A DNA stretch of 64,000 nt from Monarcha castaneiventris obscurior (taxonomy: Eukaryota > Chordata > Aves > Passeriformes > Monarchidae): the NCBI GenBank assembly GCA_026261815.1, contig JAMPIT010000059.1, forward strand, positions 20,570,001-20,634,000, written 5' to 3'. Numbering within the stretch: the stretch's first letter is position 1; each line of letters starts with the position of its first letter. The notes below the pieces were generated by a model, which ran no database searches, was not told where the DNA came from, and worked only from the letters and a program-made list of their open reading frames with translations. Below, one piece after another: positions 35,941-48,500 of this stretch. Made by a program: the position numbers and the translations under genes.

Positions 35941-37542
35941 TCCTGTACTGAAAGTGGCATCTTTGCAGAAGTATTTTCTACTGACATTTAGATAAACTTT
36001 TTAAAATTTATCAATAAATGTGACAGTAATGCCAGCATTAATAGGAAAAAAGAACAACATTCATGAACAAATTTGAGGACAACATTAAAATTCTAAGAAA
36101 GTTGCAGAGAATAGAATAGAAAGTACATTAGTAAATTAAATTAATTCAACAATACATTATTTGTTGTATGCAGTTTACATAGCTTGATAGTAGGGGTGCT
36201 TTTTGCAATGATGAAGCAACACATGAAATGGCAGCATTAAAAATGAGAAAGAGGCTACTCACGTGTAATGCCACAAAGTGTACCATAGTTCCTTCAGGCT
36301 TATCTGAGCTATCATAAAGAATACAGGAAATATTTAATTGGAATAAATATTTCAACTGCTCACAGTATGAGTGATGTCTCTGTACTGAGGGTTTCCTTGC
36401 AGAAGCCCAGTTTTGCTACTGAACAGACTCTGAAGCTCACCAGCCTAAAGTGTTACACATCTTGCCATATACCAGTAAAAGCAGGATAGGAAGGGAAATT
36501 TAAGATATTTTACGTTTTTATTGATCGTATTTTTATTTCAATTCTATGGTTTGGCTAAGTAAATAATTTAATAGAAAGCTTCTAAGAAAAACTGGTGTAT
36601 TCTGTCAATAGGCATTTTAAAAATAGTTCATAAATCTATGTTTGTTTCTGTTTTCTCAGTGATGCTTTGCATTCACAGTCATAAAATAATTTTTCCGTCA
36701 GTGTGGTGGAAAAATGAAAGATCCATCAAGTAGTTTTACACCATGAGATTGTCAATTTGCTGATTATTTACTAGAGAACAAACCTTCACTGGCAAAAAGA
36801 ATAAGCCCAGTAAGCTGTACTGTCCTCTTTAGCTAATCTATCCAAGATGTTTGTATTTAACAGTAATAATAACACAAAAGTAAAAATCCCAATGTTTTAA
36901 TACTGAGTTGTTTCTCCTTTACATCAAGGGAGAGCATTTAGATTTATTGCCTGATTTTCCAAGTGTACATCCCTGCATGTAAAGAATTCATTCCTGGTCA
37001 TGAATGTGTCAAGTAGCCAGTTCTCAAAAAGATGGAGCCTCATCTGACTACGAAAAGTGTTTTCTTAAAATAAAGTTTCCCACTGTGTCAGTTCATATCT
37101 TATCATAGCTTAGAAAATTACAGTAAAAGAAATAAACAAATGGAAACAACAACAACAAAAGTCAAACAATGAACAGCAAACAAATTGTGGGGCATTAGGT
37201 CTCTGTAAACAAGAAGATCAGTGCAGCACAGTGTTTGTCTACCCAGGAAACAGCCCGACAGAAATGTAACTCGCAAGCTATTTGTACTAAGAATAAATTT
37301 ACTGCCAACTGTTGATGTGGGTGGCATCCACTTCATAGTTAAGCAATCAATCACACAGACTTTTCATATCCCTTGTTTTTGCATACCTGCAGATGTTCAC
37401 ATAGAAAACACAAAGATGTAAGGATTTTAATCCTATTATAGTTTTTCACAGTTACCATTTCACACTTCCGTACTTATGTAAAGGTTTATAGAGGGTACTT
37501 CTTAAAAATATCAAAAGGAAGGAAACGAAGTATGTTGAGACT

Positions 37543-37576
37543 TGTGTGTGTATATATATATATGTATATATATGTA
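37543..37576. repeat. (TG)n-(TA)n microsatellite
   Basis: A short TG run passes into TA units with TATG interruptions. Confidence 0.92.
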
Positions 37577-40500
37577 GAGAACAGATACAATGGCTCTAAA
37601 TAGAATGGAATGTAATTACAGGATTTTCATGCAGGAGTGTTTGGGACTATATTGAATGAACAGAGCTTGTGTATAAATTGAAATTCATTACTTGTTTTAC
37701 TGATTCATTCAGATTAGTGAACATTATTTCTGACAGAATATAAAAAATCTTACAAAAAAAAAAAGGCGTAGCAGTATTTCCCTCCTTGTTCCACTGCAGC
37801 AAACCCCCTTTGAATATATAAATATTCACTACTGCAGAAAAATCAAATCTATCCCTGGAGCTTGGGAATACTCTGTGTCATTCAGAGGAATTCTCTTCTG
37901 GCAGACACCTGACGTTGTGTCAAAGCTCTTTATCTAGGACGGCGGTCACAGTAATATGGGACCTCTGGGATAGAAGAAAGGAGAATGAAGGGGGAATTAT
38001 GGAGCTCCATAAACCATTGCATATTTTTGAAATAAGCCAAAAATGGTACATTTACACTTCCTTTGGATACAGTCTTCGTTTTTCTCCCCTGTGACATTTT
38101 TAAGATCATCTAACATTGTCAGAATTTTTGTTTTGGCTCTGCTGATATTCCATTACTGGGATAGTAATATACCATCTTCACAAGGGGAAACTACACCAAA
38201 TGCACAAATAACATATACAAAATTATTATACAAAGGTTTCTGAAATCTGCTGTCTTTTCTGTGTTTTCCTGTCTGCTAAATTTGTAGCTATTTGGATGTA
38301 TTTTTGAGCTGTATCAAGATATTTAGCATATTTTTTATATTAGAAATAATTTTATTGTTCATGTTTTAGATAATCCAAGTGAGGTAGCTGTCCTTTAAAA
38401 ATAGTCAAAGGTGGATTGGTTTACTCCCTTATTTAACAATGAATTTAAACGTATACAATGTGAGTGGATCATATATTAAAGCTATCCCCAAGTGTGGCAC
38501 TTAAGGACCCAGGAGAGGAAATTAATCCATATTCTATCTCTTGCCCTGCCTACCAAGATAAGGAATGGAGCAGAGGTATTTCTTTCTCTTCATTTAAGAG
38601 AGAGTGAAGACTAAGGAACATTATTCATAAAAACTGTCAATGACAATCTCATAAGTGTTATTATATAGAAGTGACTGCAAGAAAATGGCTTCTGGCAAGA
38701 AGTAAAGGTGTGGTCTTGTTTGGAAGAAAGGAATGCAGAGAAGTCAGTGCTCAAATATTTCCTCTCTTGCACAACAGAATATTGGTCTTCACAGTGTAAA
38801 TGAGAAATCAGTGTCTTAGAGAAGTTAACACCCAAGGCAAGTTTATATAAAGTGGCTTTGCGGCATTTTATATGCATCAGCAAAGCTGCATTTAGTTCAT
38901 GCGGCATTCAGTCAAGGATCTCCTACTGAAAATTACCAGTTTTAAACTCCAGATGTTCATTCAAGTTAACAAATGGTATCTTAGATAATTCAGCAAACTA
39001 AAATGGTAAATGAAAGCAGGTATTCTTTAAGATGTGCAGTACATTTCTTGTGAGGAGTTACAGCTAAAAATTATCTGCTTCAGTTCCATTCAGAAACAAT
39101 TGAGAAACAAAGAAACCTTCCAACAAAATTGAACCCTAAATAGAAGTACAATAATGTTCAAAATTTGGAGCTAAGCATTTAACACAAACCTCCACTGAGA
39201 GCCCATTAAATTTCTTTTCCTGGCTTTTAGACAGTTTTCTTGCAAGACATAATAACAATCTGCTTCCGCTTACGCTAAAAACAACTATATTTCCAAACTA
39301 CTAGAGGAAAGGGACAAGGGTTTATCCATAGAACGTGGTTTGCACTGTGAAGCTTAGATACCCTGTCAGGTGAATTTTGGCAAAATGGTGTGAAAAAGGA
39401 ATCAGACCTCTACTTGATGCTAATGCGATTGCTTACATCTGCAAAGCCAAAGCAGAAAAAATAAAAGAGAGAGATACTGAATATGGTAATGAAATAGCTG
39501 TGAAGATTTGTTTACTTGAAAAGACAGTGTGTGGGTTGAGTTTTTCTTTAAATCCATTTAGATGCAAGGTCAATTCCACTGTTTAAATTATATGAAACAA
39601 TAATGCATCGATGGAAAGTTACTTTACATAGAAATTACACCTCAGTTAAATATTCCTTTGTGGATTCCTGAACCAGAATTTCAATTACACCTTGGTTTGT
39701 CCTAGCATGCCATTCAAAACCCTTTTGAAAGGCTTGCAGAAGAAAACTGACCTGTTTCTTTATCCTGTGAACATGTAAAGAAAGGGTCAATTTACCCTAC
39801 ATTCTAATCCTAAATGGAAGAAATTACTTCCATTGAAATCTAGTGTAATTTGTTGCAGGCTGCCTGTTAGATAGCACTTTGTGAAGATGATAGAAGACAT
39901 TAATTGATTTTGTAGTTCAGTGACACTAGGATAAGTGATTTTCTCAATCACACAGCTTGGCTTTGAGACTTGTTTTCATTTTTCTTCTTCTTGATTTGAA
40001 AGGTTTTTATCAAATATGTGGGAGGCACTTGATGGGAGAAACATAGCATGCAACACATAATTAGTATGATGAATGTATCTGCCAGTGTCTGTCTTTGGTT
40101 AACTTACTGGATTTTAGAGTAAAGGCATTAGTGGCTTAGGAGGAAAAGCAGAGCATAGATGAGGGAGAGGGAAAAGAGTAAATAAAAATGTTCTTCAATG
40201 CTAAGGGTTAGTCGGAAACTATCACTAAGGTGAAAATGAAAACCAGTTTTTTTCTAAGCCAAGTTAGTGTCAGCATTGTTTAGCGACCAGTTGCTGATAT
40301 TGCGTATTATCCAAATGATGCTCATAAGGGATCCGATACCTGTTTAAGATGTTATGTATTCTGTAAACAAATACCAAATTTTTCTTGTTCAAAAACTCAG
40401 TTCCAGCACCTTGTGGTCTAGTGGAGAATGAGTAAATTCATCAGTCCCTCATCAATCCCTTTTCACTTCTCCTTTTCTCTGACAAACATAGAATAGCTCC

Positions 40501-41340
40501 ACCGTGGAGAGCAGAGTTCTGTGACCTGATCTTGCTGGTTTAAAAGATCATCTTCTCTCGCTGTGTGTTTTGACAGTTATCCAATGCCTATAGTTTCTTC
40601 ATCCCTGCCCCTATAATGAATGAAAAAGAAAACATATTCTGCAGATGCAGTTCTCATGGGGGAAGGGGGTGTGTGTGGCAGGGGAGGGGTGGGGTGGAGA
40701 ACAACACGTTCATTTTCCTTCCTCCAGATTCTAATAAATAACATGGGAGAATTGCTAATAACAGAAGAAGAAAAAAAAACTTGACAGTTTCGACTAAGTA
40801 CACATATATCACCAAGGAAAGTTAAAATAAAGCCAAATGTTGCTGAAATTAAACTTATATAATGGAATAAACAAGCTAAAATGGCTTTCAAAGTCTATTC
40901 CCTCCCACTTGAAACCTGTGCATGGTTTAATTTACACAGACTATATATAAGTTGATCAGAAAAGAGTCTTTTTATTTTTATTTGTAAAGTACTTTATGTC
41001 GACTTCTTCAGTAAGTGGTAAGCTTATGCAGACCTTGAATTTTCATTTTGTTTCATTCTTTCCAGACTTACATAGTTGTACATCTGTGCACTTATGCTGA
41101 ATTTATTCCTGATAGAGTCACTTTGAAGGGTATTGTGCCAGCCCTGGTTTTAACTGTGCCTTGGACCTCTGGCTTTGAAGTATGTTTGTTATCAGAAACA
41201 ATAATAGGATCTAGCTGCAGAGCTAAGTTCTGGTTACAAGTTTATGTTTCTCCAATATTGCATGTTCCAGTGCAACTTGTATTATATCTCACCTCTAGTA
41301 AGAAAAATATTTTGTACTGAAAACTTATCCATAACTGGGG

Positions 41341-41980
41341 GTTGTGGTGGATAAAAAGCTGGACATGAGCTGGCAACATGCCCTTGCAGCCCAAAAAGCC
41401 AACCATCCTTGTCCAGCAGGTGAAGGGAGGTGACAGTGCTCCTCTGCTGTGCTCTGGTGAGACTCCAGCTGCTGTACTGCATCCAGCCTTGGCATCCCCA
41501 GAACGGGAAGGATATGGGCCTGTTAGGATGAGCCCAAAGGAGGACCATCAAGATGATGGGAAGACCGAAGCAACACTCCTATGAAGAAAGGCTGAGATAA
41601 GGCTGGTTAGCCTGGAAAAGAGAAGGCTCTAAGGTGACCTTATAGCTGCCTTCCAGTACTTAAACAAGGCTGATAAAAAAGAGGGAGAGAAACTTCTCAG
41701 CAGAGATTATTGCAATGCAACAAGTGGCAATGATTTTAAACTGTAAGAGAGTAGATACAGGCTGGATATTAGGAAAAAATTTTGTACAATGAGAGTGGTG
41801 AAACATTGGAAAAAGCTGCCCAGAGAAGTGATGGATGCTCTGTTTCTGGAAAAATTCATGGTCTGTTTGGACTGGGCTCTGAACAGCCTGATCTATTTTA
41901 AAATTTCCTGCTCATTGCAAAGAGGTTGGACTATATGATTTTTAAAGGTCCCTTCCAACCAAATGTTTCAATGATTCTAC
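41341..41980 (+). mobile_element. CR1 LINE 3' portion (sense), about 640 bp
   Basis: From about 41341 the segment encodes the last part of CR1 ORF2 (AAGCTGGACATGAGCTGGCA, TGCATCCAGCCTTGG). It continues through GAAAAGAGAAGGCTCTAAGG, TACAGGCTGGATATTAGGAA and AAAGCTGCCCAGAGAAGTG to the 3' end (AGGTTGGACTATATGATTTT, GGTCCCTTCCAACC, AATGATTCTAC). It is one of the longer sense pieces, with many stops. Confidence 0.93.
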
Positions 41981-42695
41981 TGTTTTAACAAACGATTAAA
42001 AAGCTAAGCAAAACCGGCAGTCAAGACACTGCAGTGTCAGAGATGGCTTATTAAAAAATACTGTGGTTGGTAATGAAAATTATCATAAGATGCAGAAGGG
42101 TGAGTGGAAGTGGAACTGATAGGAGTGACAAATCTAAGCAAATGTGTCAGCACAGATAAAATCACCTGTTGTTACACGGTAGGAGATTTAGCTATGATCT
42201 GTAAAGAGCAAGTTTATATAAGCATAGTTACTTCTCAGGACACGACTCAAGAAGGAAGTATGACAGATTGCTAGGGGCTATGCTATCAAAGGCTTTTAAC
42301 AAAAAATAACTTGAACAATATAAAGTTATTCTACCACATTCTAGGCAGTCAGCCTGAAAGACAGGCATAATGATTGAACAGTTTTTCAAGGCAGAATGCT
42401 GTATTCTGTACTAGCTATAAAACAACCTGTACAGCTTCCAACAGGGACCTCTGGCAGGAAATTGCAGCACTCAAGCATTTTAGTTACACACATACATGTT
42501 TTTTTAGTTACACATGCATGTTTTTTTCCCACACAGTCATCAAGACATAAAAATAAGAGTTTTGTGGAATAAAAAAATCCCCTTCAAGCTTTTGAATACA
42601 TACAATTTTCCATCACAGCTGACAAGGATTATGTTAGAAGATATGTATTTTTTTGAAAAGCCTGGATATCTGAAATTAAAACACTCCATACAGTT
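41981..42695. other. Unannotated intron sequence
   Basis: AT-rich. A short repeated TTAGTTACACA/CATG pattern lies at 42480-42520. Nothing else recognised. Confidence 0.5.
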
Positions 42696-42905
42696 ACAGA
42701 ATCACAGAATCACAGAATTAACTGGGTTTGAAAAAACCTTTGAGATCGTTGAGTCCAACCTGTGACCTAACGTTACCTTGTCCACTAGACCATGGCACTA
42801 AGTGCCATATCCAGTCTTTCCTTATACATCTCCAGGGACAGTAACTCCACCACATCCCTGGGCAGACCACTCGAATGCCCAATCACTCTTTCTGCAAAGA
42901 AGATG
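42696..42905 (-). mobile_element. CR1 LINE 3' end (antisense), part 1 of a split element
   Basis: The segment begins with ACAGAATCACAGAATCACAG, the antisense terminal repeat, then TTGAGTCCAACC, ACCATGGCACTAAGTGCCAT and CATCTCCAGGGACAG, ending TCACTCTTTCTGCAAAGAAG. CR1 similarity then stops and appears to resume at 43476 after unrelated sequence, minus roughly 130-150 bp of the element. Confidence 0.9.
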
Positions 42906-43475
42906 TTTTTGTTTGGGGTTTTTTTATAGGTTTTTGAAAGATTTTATTTTAATGGTAATAAGTGGGAATTCAACTTAAAACAAAAAGGACTTAAAAAACA
43001 TCTTCAGTATTAGTCATCTTTAGTCTTTTTGTTTTCTCATAAAGAATCACAAAGCTGTTTTACTTTGATCCTGATTGTGAATGGGGAAATATTTTGCTCT
43101 TTCAAACTTTGATAGACATTGAAAAACATTTTTAAAATATATTTGATATATATGAGACAGAACATCAAGAGTCTTAGCCAGACACTTTTTTCCCATGTTT
43201 CTTCAATGTCCACAAAGGAATAGTTGTTAGCAACTGAAGTAGGGATAACTAATGTTTTCGCAACTTCTGACATATCTGGCTAATGACATCCTGCAAGCAT
43301 ACTTGCATAGCTGAGAACTAATATAAAGGTTTTATGAGAAAGGAAGACTGAATGTCCTCCAAATCTGGAAGCAAACTTGTTTGTTTGTTTGTTTGTTTGT
43401 TTTTTCTACTGAGAGAAAATATTGAATAGAAGGCAGCTCCATTTATATTTTGCAATTATGGTTTAAGGAACAGCC
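42906..43475. other. Unrelated 570-bp segment splitting a CR1
   Basis: Between the two antisense CR1 parts lies AT-rich sequence with no CR1 likeness. It includes a GTTTG-rich start and a (TTTG)n microsatellite at 43377-43406. A 78-codon minus-strand open frame (43037-43273, starting MSEVAKTLVIP) lies inside but matches nothing I know. It may be an insertion with accompanying deletion, or the two CR1 pieces may be independent. Confidence 0.5.
43377..43406. repeat. (TTTG)n microsatellite
   Basis: About six GTTT units and a T-run. Confidence 0.93.
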
Positions 43476-43861
43476 ACCTTTCGGGTAGTTGTAGATGGAG
43501 ATAAGGTCACCTCTGAGACTCCTTTTCTACAGGCTGAACAACCTCAGCTGCTCCTCATACGACTCACTCACCAGACCCTTTACCAGGTCCACTGCCCTTC
43601 TCTGGACACGTTCCAGCACCGAAATGTCTTTCTTGCAGAGAGGGGCCCAGAAGTGAACACAGGATTTCAGGTGGGACCTCACCAGTGCTGAGTACGAGGG
43701 GACAATCACTGCCTTGGTCCTGTTGCAGTGTGTTAGCCACACTATCGCTGGTACAGGCCAGGATGCCTTTGGCCTTCTTGGCCTTCTGGACACACAGTGG
43801 CTCATGTTCAGCCTTCTGTCAACCAACACCCCCAGGTCCTTTTCCCCCAGGCAGCAGAAAT
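43476..43861 (-). mobile_element. CR1 LINE fragment (antisense), part 2
   Basis: Antisense CR1 sequence with TAGTTGTAGATGGAGATAAG, CTCCTTTTCTACAGGCTGAA, TTCTCTGGACACGTTCCAGC and TGTCAACCAACACCCCCAGG. The minus-strand translation includes VPSYSALVRSHLKSCVHFWA and LERVQRRAVDLVKGL, the ORF2 C-terminal part. Subfamily-like wording agrees with part 1 at 42696-42905. Confidence 0.92.
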
Positions 43862-44429
43862 CATAGTATGAAACAAGGGACTATAGGCTACAGTCATTAA
43901 AAACATTTTTTTTTCCTTTCTAACTTTTAAGGAATTGTTTTGGAATTCATAAATTAAGGTTTCTGCCTAACATTTTCAGTGTTTCAACTGCTGTGATTAT
44001 CTCTTGCAAAATAAAAATTAGGATGTTTTGCACATGCATTATGAAGTCTTCCAGAATGTGGAGGAATCTGTAATTCCCCTAGTGTTAAAGCAGCTTAAGT
44101 AGGTGTTCTCTCTGAGAAAGCTTCAGAGGAGTTATGCCTTTGGGGATTTCTCACTACTCCTGATTTTGGAAATACACAAAGTCGAGTGCTGCTGCTTTGT
44201 TTCTTCATAAGTGTACATCTCAAGACATTTCACTTCCTTTTCATGTTTTAAATCACTGCAGAGATGGATGGAGATAATGGCAGAAAGCCATAACTGTGCA
44301 TCAAAAAAAAGATTGTCATTTCTAGTTGAGTTTCTTACTCATTTATACGTGTAAAATAGCCATATGGTTTATACCTCTTGCATTAAGGGTATAGAAATGT
44401 AGCAAAAAATAAAACCCCTTAGATTTCAG
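43862..44429. other. Unannotated intron sequence
   Basis: AT-rich, with no recognisable content. Confidence 0.5.
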
Positions 44430-44770
44430 TGGGTTCTCAGGGATCAGAGGGGCCGTGTGCAGCAGAGCTTAGTTTCTGATCATAGCCAATCTAGCAGTGT
44501 AAGTCTCCTGGAGTTCAGTAAGAGCTTTCACAAGCACAGATTCACAAATACTGCAGTTTTATCACTATAGGTGTGACTGTGTACAATAAGAACTTGTGCA
44601 ATCACTGGTTCACAAATAGTTCAGTTTGCCAATCTGATGCCATAGGTCTGTCCAAATTCAATGAGAATTTACAGAATCCAGATTCACAAAGAGTGCAGTT
44701 TATTGAAGTGACAGAACCAGAGGTTGAGGATTGCTGGTGATAAATGCACTAACTACCGAGTGTTATATAT
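44430..44770 (-). mobile_element. LTR-like block with degenerate ~70-bp tandem repeats
   Basis: The words GATTCACAAATACTGCAG (44539), GGTTCACAAATAGTTCAG (44607) and GATTCACAAAGAGTGCAG (44681) recur at 69-73-bp spacing, so three degenerate units are present. On the minus strand the block reads CACTTCAATAAACTGCACTC, an AATAAA poly(A) signal in a context that suits the R/U5 part of an LTR. No ends or target duplication were identified, and no coding part is attached. Confidence 0.45.
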
Positions 44771-44803
44771 GTTGAGACAGAAAATAAGATCTATTAGCAC
44801 TGC

Positions 44804-44843
44804 ATATACATATATATATATGTATGTATGTATATATATATGT
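44804..44843. repeat. (TA)n/(TATG)n microsatellite
   Basis: TA units with TATG interruptions, next to the LTR-like block. Confidence 0.93.
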
Positions 44844-45224
44844 AACAAGTATTCCCATGTCTGTTCCAATGCAGTTGGAGGGGCATAGATCAACTAAAGT
44901 TATCCCTTTACAAGAGAGGGAGAGATGGAATTCATCAACTCATACTGAGACAGCAGAGATGTTATTTTTCACCCCTCTCTGTCTTTTTACCCCAAACTTG
45001 CTCTTTTATATTACAATTTTTGGCCCTTCCCAAAGGGATGGAACAATCACATGTTATAAGTGGGGTTTTGGTAACTGTGACTTAAACATGTAAGGCATGT
45101 TCTCTTTTCTCTTCATTTGCATTCTTAGGGGTGTGAAAGTTAATATATAAATAGGGCTTAATGAGGGTCTTGGTTACTTGCTTATTTACTTTCAGTCAGA
45201 ATTTACAGTTCATACAAAGGTAAA
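44844..45224. other. Unannotated sequence between two repeat-like blocks
   Basis: Contains AGTTAATATATAAATAGGGC at about 45139-45158, a TATA-like run in either direction. It may belong to the neighbouring LTR-like block, but this cannot be settled by eye. Confidence 0.4.
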
Positions 45225-45560
45225 ATGAACACACTGGTCCTCCTCTACCTGCTGAGGCATGAGTAAAGGCTGTCTGACCTTCTCCAGAGTGTCTTTGTGA
45301 GCATTCTTATCTCCTTGAAGGACCAGATTTACAAGTCCTGTTGTGCCCAGTGAGGGGGACTGAGGCTGATGGCTGGTACAGACACATGGGTGCTCTTCCC
45401 TGCCTCACTGAGAGGCTTTGAGGCCCCCGCTTCACCCCAGACATCTTTCCGACATTAGGCCTGGTCTGAGCCTGGTGTGAGATCACCGAGGGGCCCAGCT
45501 CATGTTTTTCTCAAGAAGCCTCATCAGTTCTTCACTGACATAAAGCAATTCCACAGCAAG
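45225..45560. other. GC-elevated block, possibly repeat-derived
   Basis: This stretch is GC-rich compared with its surroundings (CCCAGTGAGGGGGACTGAGG, TGAGGCCCCCGCTTCACCCC, ACCGAGGGGCCCAGCTCATG). No open frame of note and no certain family. It may be the distal part of a degraded LTR beginning at 44430. Confidence 0.35.
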
Positions 45561-48500
45561 TATGACAATTTATCACAAAACCAGAGAAAACATATAATTT
45601 AGACTTGAAAACTGTGATGACTCCTCCTTCACTTCCTTTCATAATTCCTTCTGAAGTCAGTTTATTTAACCAGAATTTAGTTCCATTCTTTAGGCTTTGC
45701 AAATACACTATTGTTGTTGGGCAATATTATGCCAGCTGGTCAGGATATATATATATATGCACCAAACACAAACATTGCACTGAAGTAGAGTATTATAAGT
45801 GATGACTGAAAACCCATTTTCCTTCCGGTGTTTTGCCATTTGACGGGTTTGCAGCTGTGTGTACTTGTTTGAATTATTTCTGCATTACCATAAGCATCTC
45901 AGTCTTTTAAGTGGGGAATGCACCTAATGGTCTGGAAAATTATTTCAGTGTTGCTCAAAAGCTGTTTGTGACACTGTAGTGTATGGTGCCGTAAACTCTT
46001 GTCAGTTAACACCACCATGAAAAGGGTGAAATATAGTTACAGATAGTGCACTGTAAAATAAGGTATAAAAGTAGCTTTTCTTCTCATTAAATATTTTTTT
46101 AAAAAGAGGGTAATACTATCCAATGATGGTATGTTTATGCATAGATGTTTTAGAAAGGTATTTATCTTAAACTTGGTCTCTGCTTATAATAATGTCTGAA
46201 TCTCTGTTTAAATAAAAATGAAATAATTAAACAAACAACCCACAAAATATATTTATAGTCAGTGATGTGTACTTTAACCCTTCTGTATGTCACCCAACTT
46301 CACTTTTGAGGACAATTCAACAAGAAACAATGAACCTGTACTGTGACTAGACAGGCTAAGGCTAATCATTAGGAAAAATTATAACGAGATTTTTAAAGCA
46401 CTGGAATGGTTTGTCTGTTAAGAATTTTCAATTTTCTTAAAAGGTATATTTCAAACATGTTAGATCAACCTATGCCAATAATGCTTCAAACAGTTGATCC
46501 TTCCTTAGGAGAGGGAGGATCTGTTTCTCTGTGATTCTTTTGCTTTATACTTGAGCAGATGCATTTATAGCAGTAAGATTTAGTGCTTTAAATTGATATC
46601 CTTGTAGATTGTATTCATGTAGAAATTCAAAATTAGTTCAGGCTGGTAAATGTGTTGGAGAGGGGATGTTAAGAGACTATAATATTTTCTTTGCTGCCAG
46701 AGTGATTTTCATGGTGAAATGCTCATTTCTAATCTCAGAGGAAAAGCGAAATTAATTTTGTTTGGGTTTTTTTTTTCTGGAAAAATGTAACTGTTTCATT
46801 AAAAAATGTGAAATTCAAACTTTTTTATTTTTTTATGTCTATAATATAACAGACAAAAATCAACCAAGAGTTACTAAAGTGACTAATGGGTATTCTCTCA
46901 AAATGCAAGATTAGCCTAGCCTAGGATGAAGATACTTGCTCCTCAGCCATCTTTGAATGAATAGGCTGGATGGATATCTGGGAAAAGTAGGTGAAGAGCA
47001 AAACACAGAAATACTAGGAGACAGTAAATGCAGAGCTCCCTCAGTGGAGGAAGGAGTCTCCTGTTTCTATTTGGTACTTTCAGAATTATATATTTACCTG
47101 TATTAGACAACTACATTTACAAACTGCAGTTGCTCTGTGCATTGTCAGTAAGTTCTTTACTTTCAGGGTGCACCAAAATATGGAGCACCTAAAGACTCAG
47201 TTTACAGTGGAAGATCTCTTTACTCCCTGAATGCATGATACTGGTTGTGTAGGTACTTATCATCTGTTTAGTACCTCAGTAGTAAATCCAAGCTGGGATA
47301 TATTTCACTGGGAGCATCAGCTAGTTAGATTTACTGTGTATAGGGAAAATGGACAGGATGGATAGAAACACTGGTTAGAAATTGGTTGGGTTTTTTTTTG
47401 TTTGGTTGTTTTTTTTCCAAAGCTTTTAGTGTAGTTTTACACCATTGTTTACACTGTAAGATTCTAATTTATGAAAATTTGAACATTGGAGTCCAGATTG
47501 TCACATGATAAATGTATCCTCTTCATAACCTCTGTTTCCCCAGTTCAAAAGGAGGGAGGAAAGAATTGAACATACACACATGCACACACGTGCATATACG
47601 GCATGGAAGGAGCATGGACTATCCTTCCTTTATTTTCTTTTCCTCTTAATTTTTTATTTGAGCCCTTGTTGGATAAGTTATTGATAGCTCTTGAATTTCT
47701 ATGCTATAGCCAATATTCTTTTTGATCATAAAAGAGTATTGTAATAAACTCATTTTATTGTCCGTAAACAGAGAAGTGGGAACATCACCATTCTTCAAAC
47801 TAAGATAGGTAGCCACAGAAGAAAACAAACAAGAAGAAAAAGTGATCCTTTTTACAATGCAGAAATACTCACAGTTGTTGATGTAGTGCAGTGTTTAAAT
47901 AATCTTAATAAGAGTTCTTATGTGAAAAAAATCTATACTAAAGCGTTGAGAATATTTCAGAGGATTTCTTTAAATGTGGTGTGTTCCTGAACAAGCTCAT
48001 CTCAAGTGGCACTCGAGAATTGTTCAGTGTAAAGCTGAAGGACTTAGAAAATTGGTGGAAATTCATAGGCATTTTCATAAGCACTCTTAGAACATCAGAC
48101 AGCATCATTTTGTTTGTATTTCTCATTAAAGTATATGCATAGTATATTGATGTATTTGTTTCTTGTCCATTTTGCACCATTAAAAAGAGACCATATTTCC
48201 TCCAGAGGAAGTGTAGCCTTAATAATGAAGCACAAATACAAAAAAACATTTTGTAGCCTTCAAACTTCATAATTGCAGGGCTGGCAGTTTAAAAAAAATT
48301 AAGCACTTTTTGAAGTATGAGAGAAGGTTATGTTCTACATATATTTTCTCACTGTTTACTCAATTTGTCCCTTTGAATATACTGTTCACTAAGTTCAGCA
48401 AACAGGTATATAATTACCAAGCTGACCTTTGTGCCATTATAGAATGTGAATTTAATTCATAAATCCCAGGTGCTGAAAATTCAGTCTTTTTAAATGCCTT

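Larger units (their letters stand above)
35813..41340. other. Unannotated intron sequence with microsatellites
   Basis: 5.5 kb of AT-rich sequence with no recognisable transposon or gene. TA/TG microsatellites occur at 35911-35940 and 37543-37576. A short G-rich patch lies at 40660-40695. Confidence 0.5.

Noticed and set aside
37543..37576. Possible CRISPR-like or satellite array from repeated short units
   Set aside because: It is a dinucleotide microsatellite. No spaced direct repeats of CRISPR type exist in the window, and the genome is vertebrate.
43037..43273. 78-codon minus-strand open frame inside the split CR1
   Set aside because: Leu/Ile/Lys-rich with no family resemblance; kept only as part of the finding on the inserted segment.
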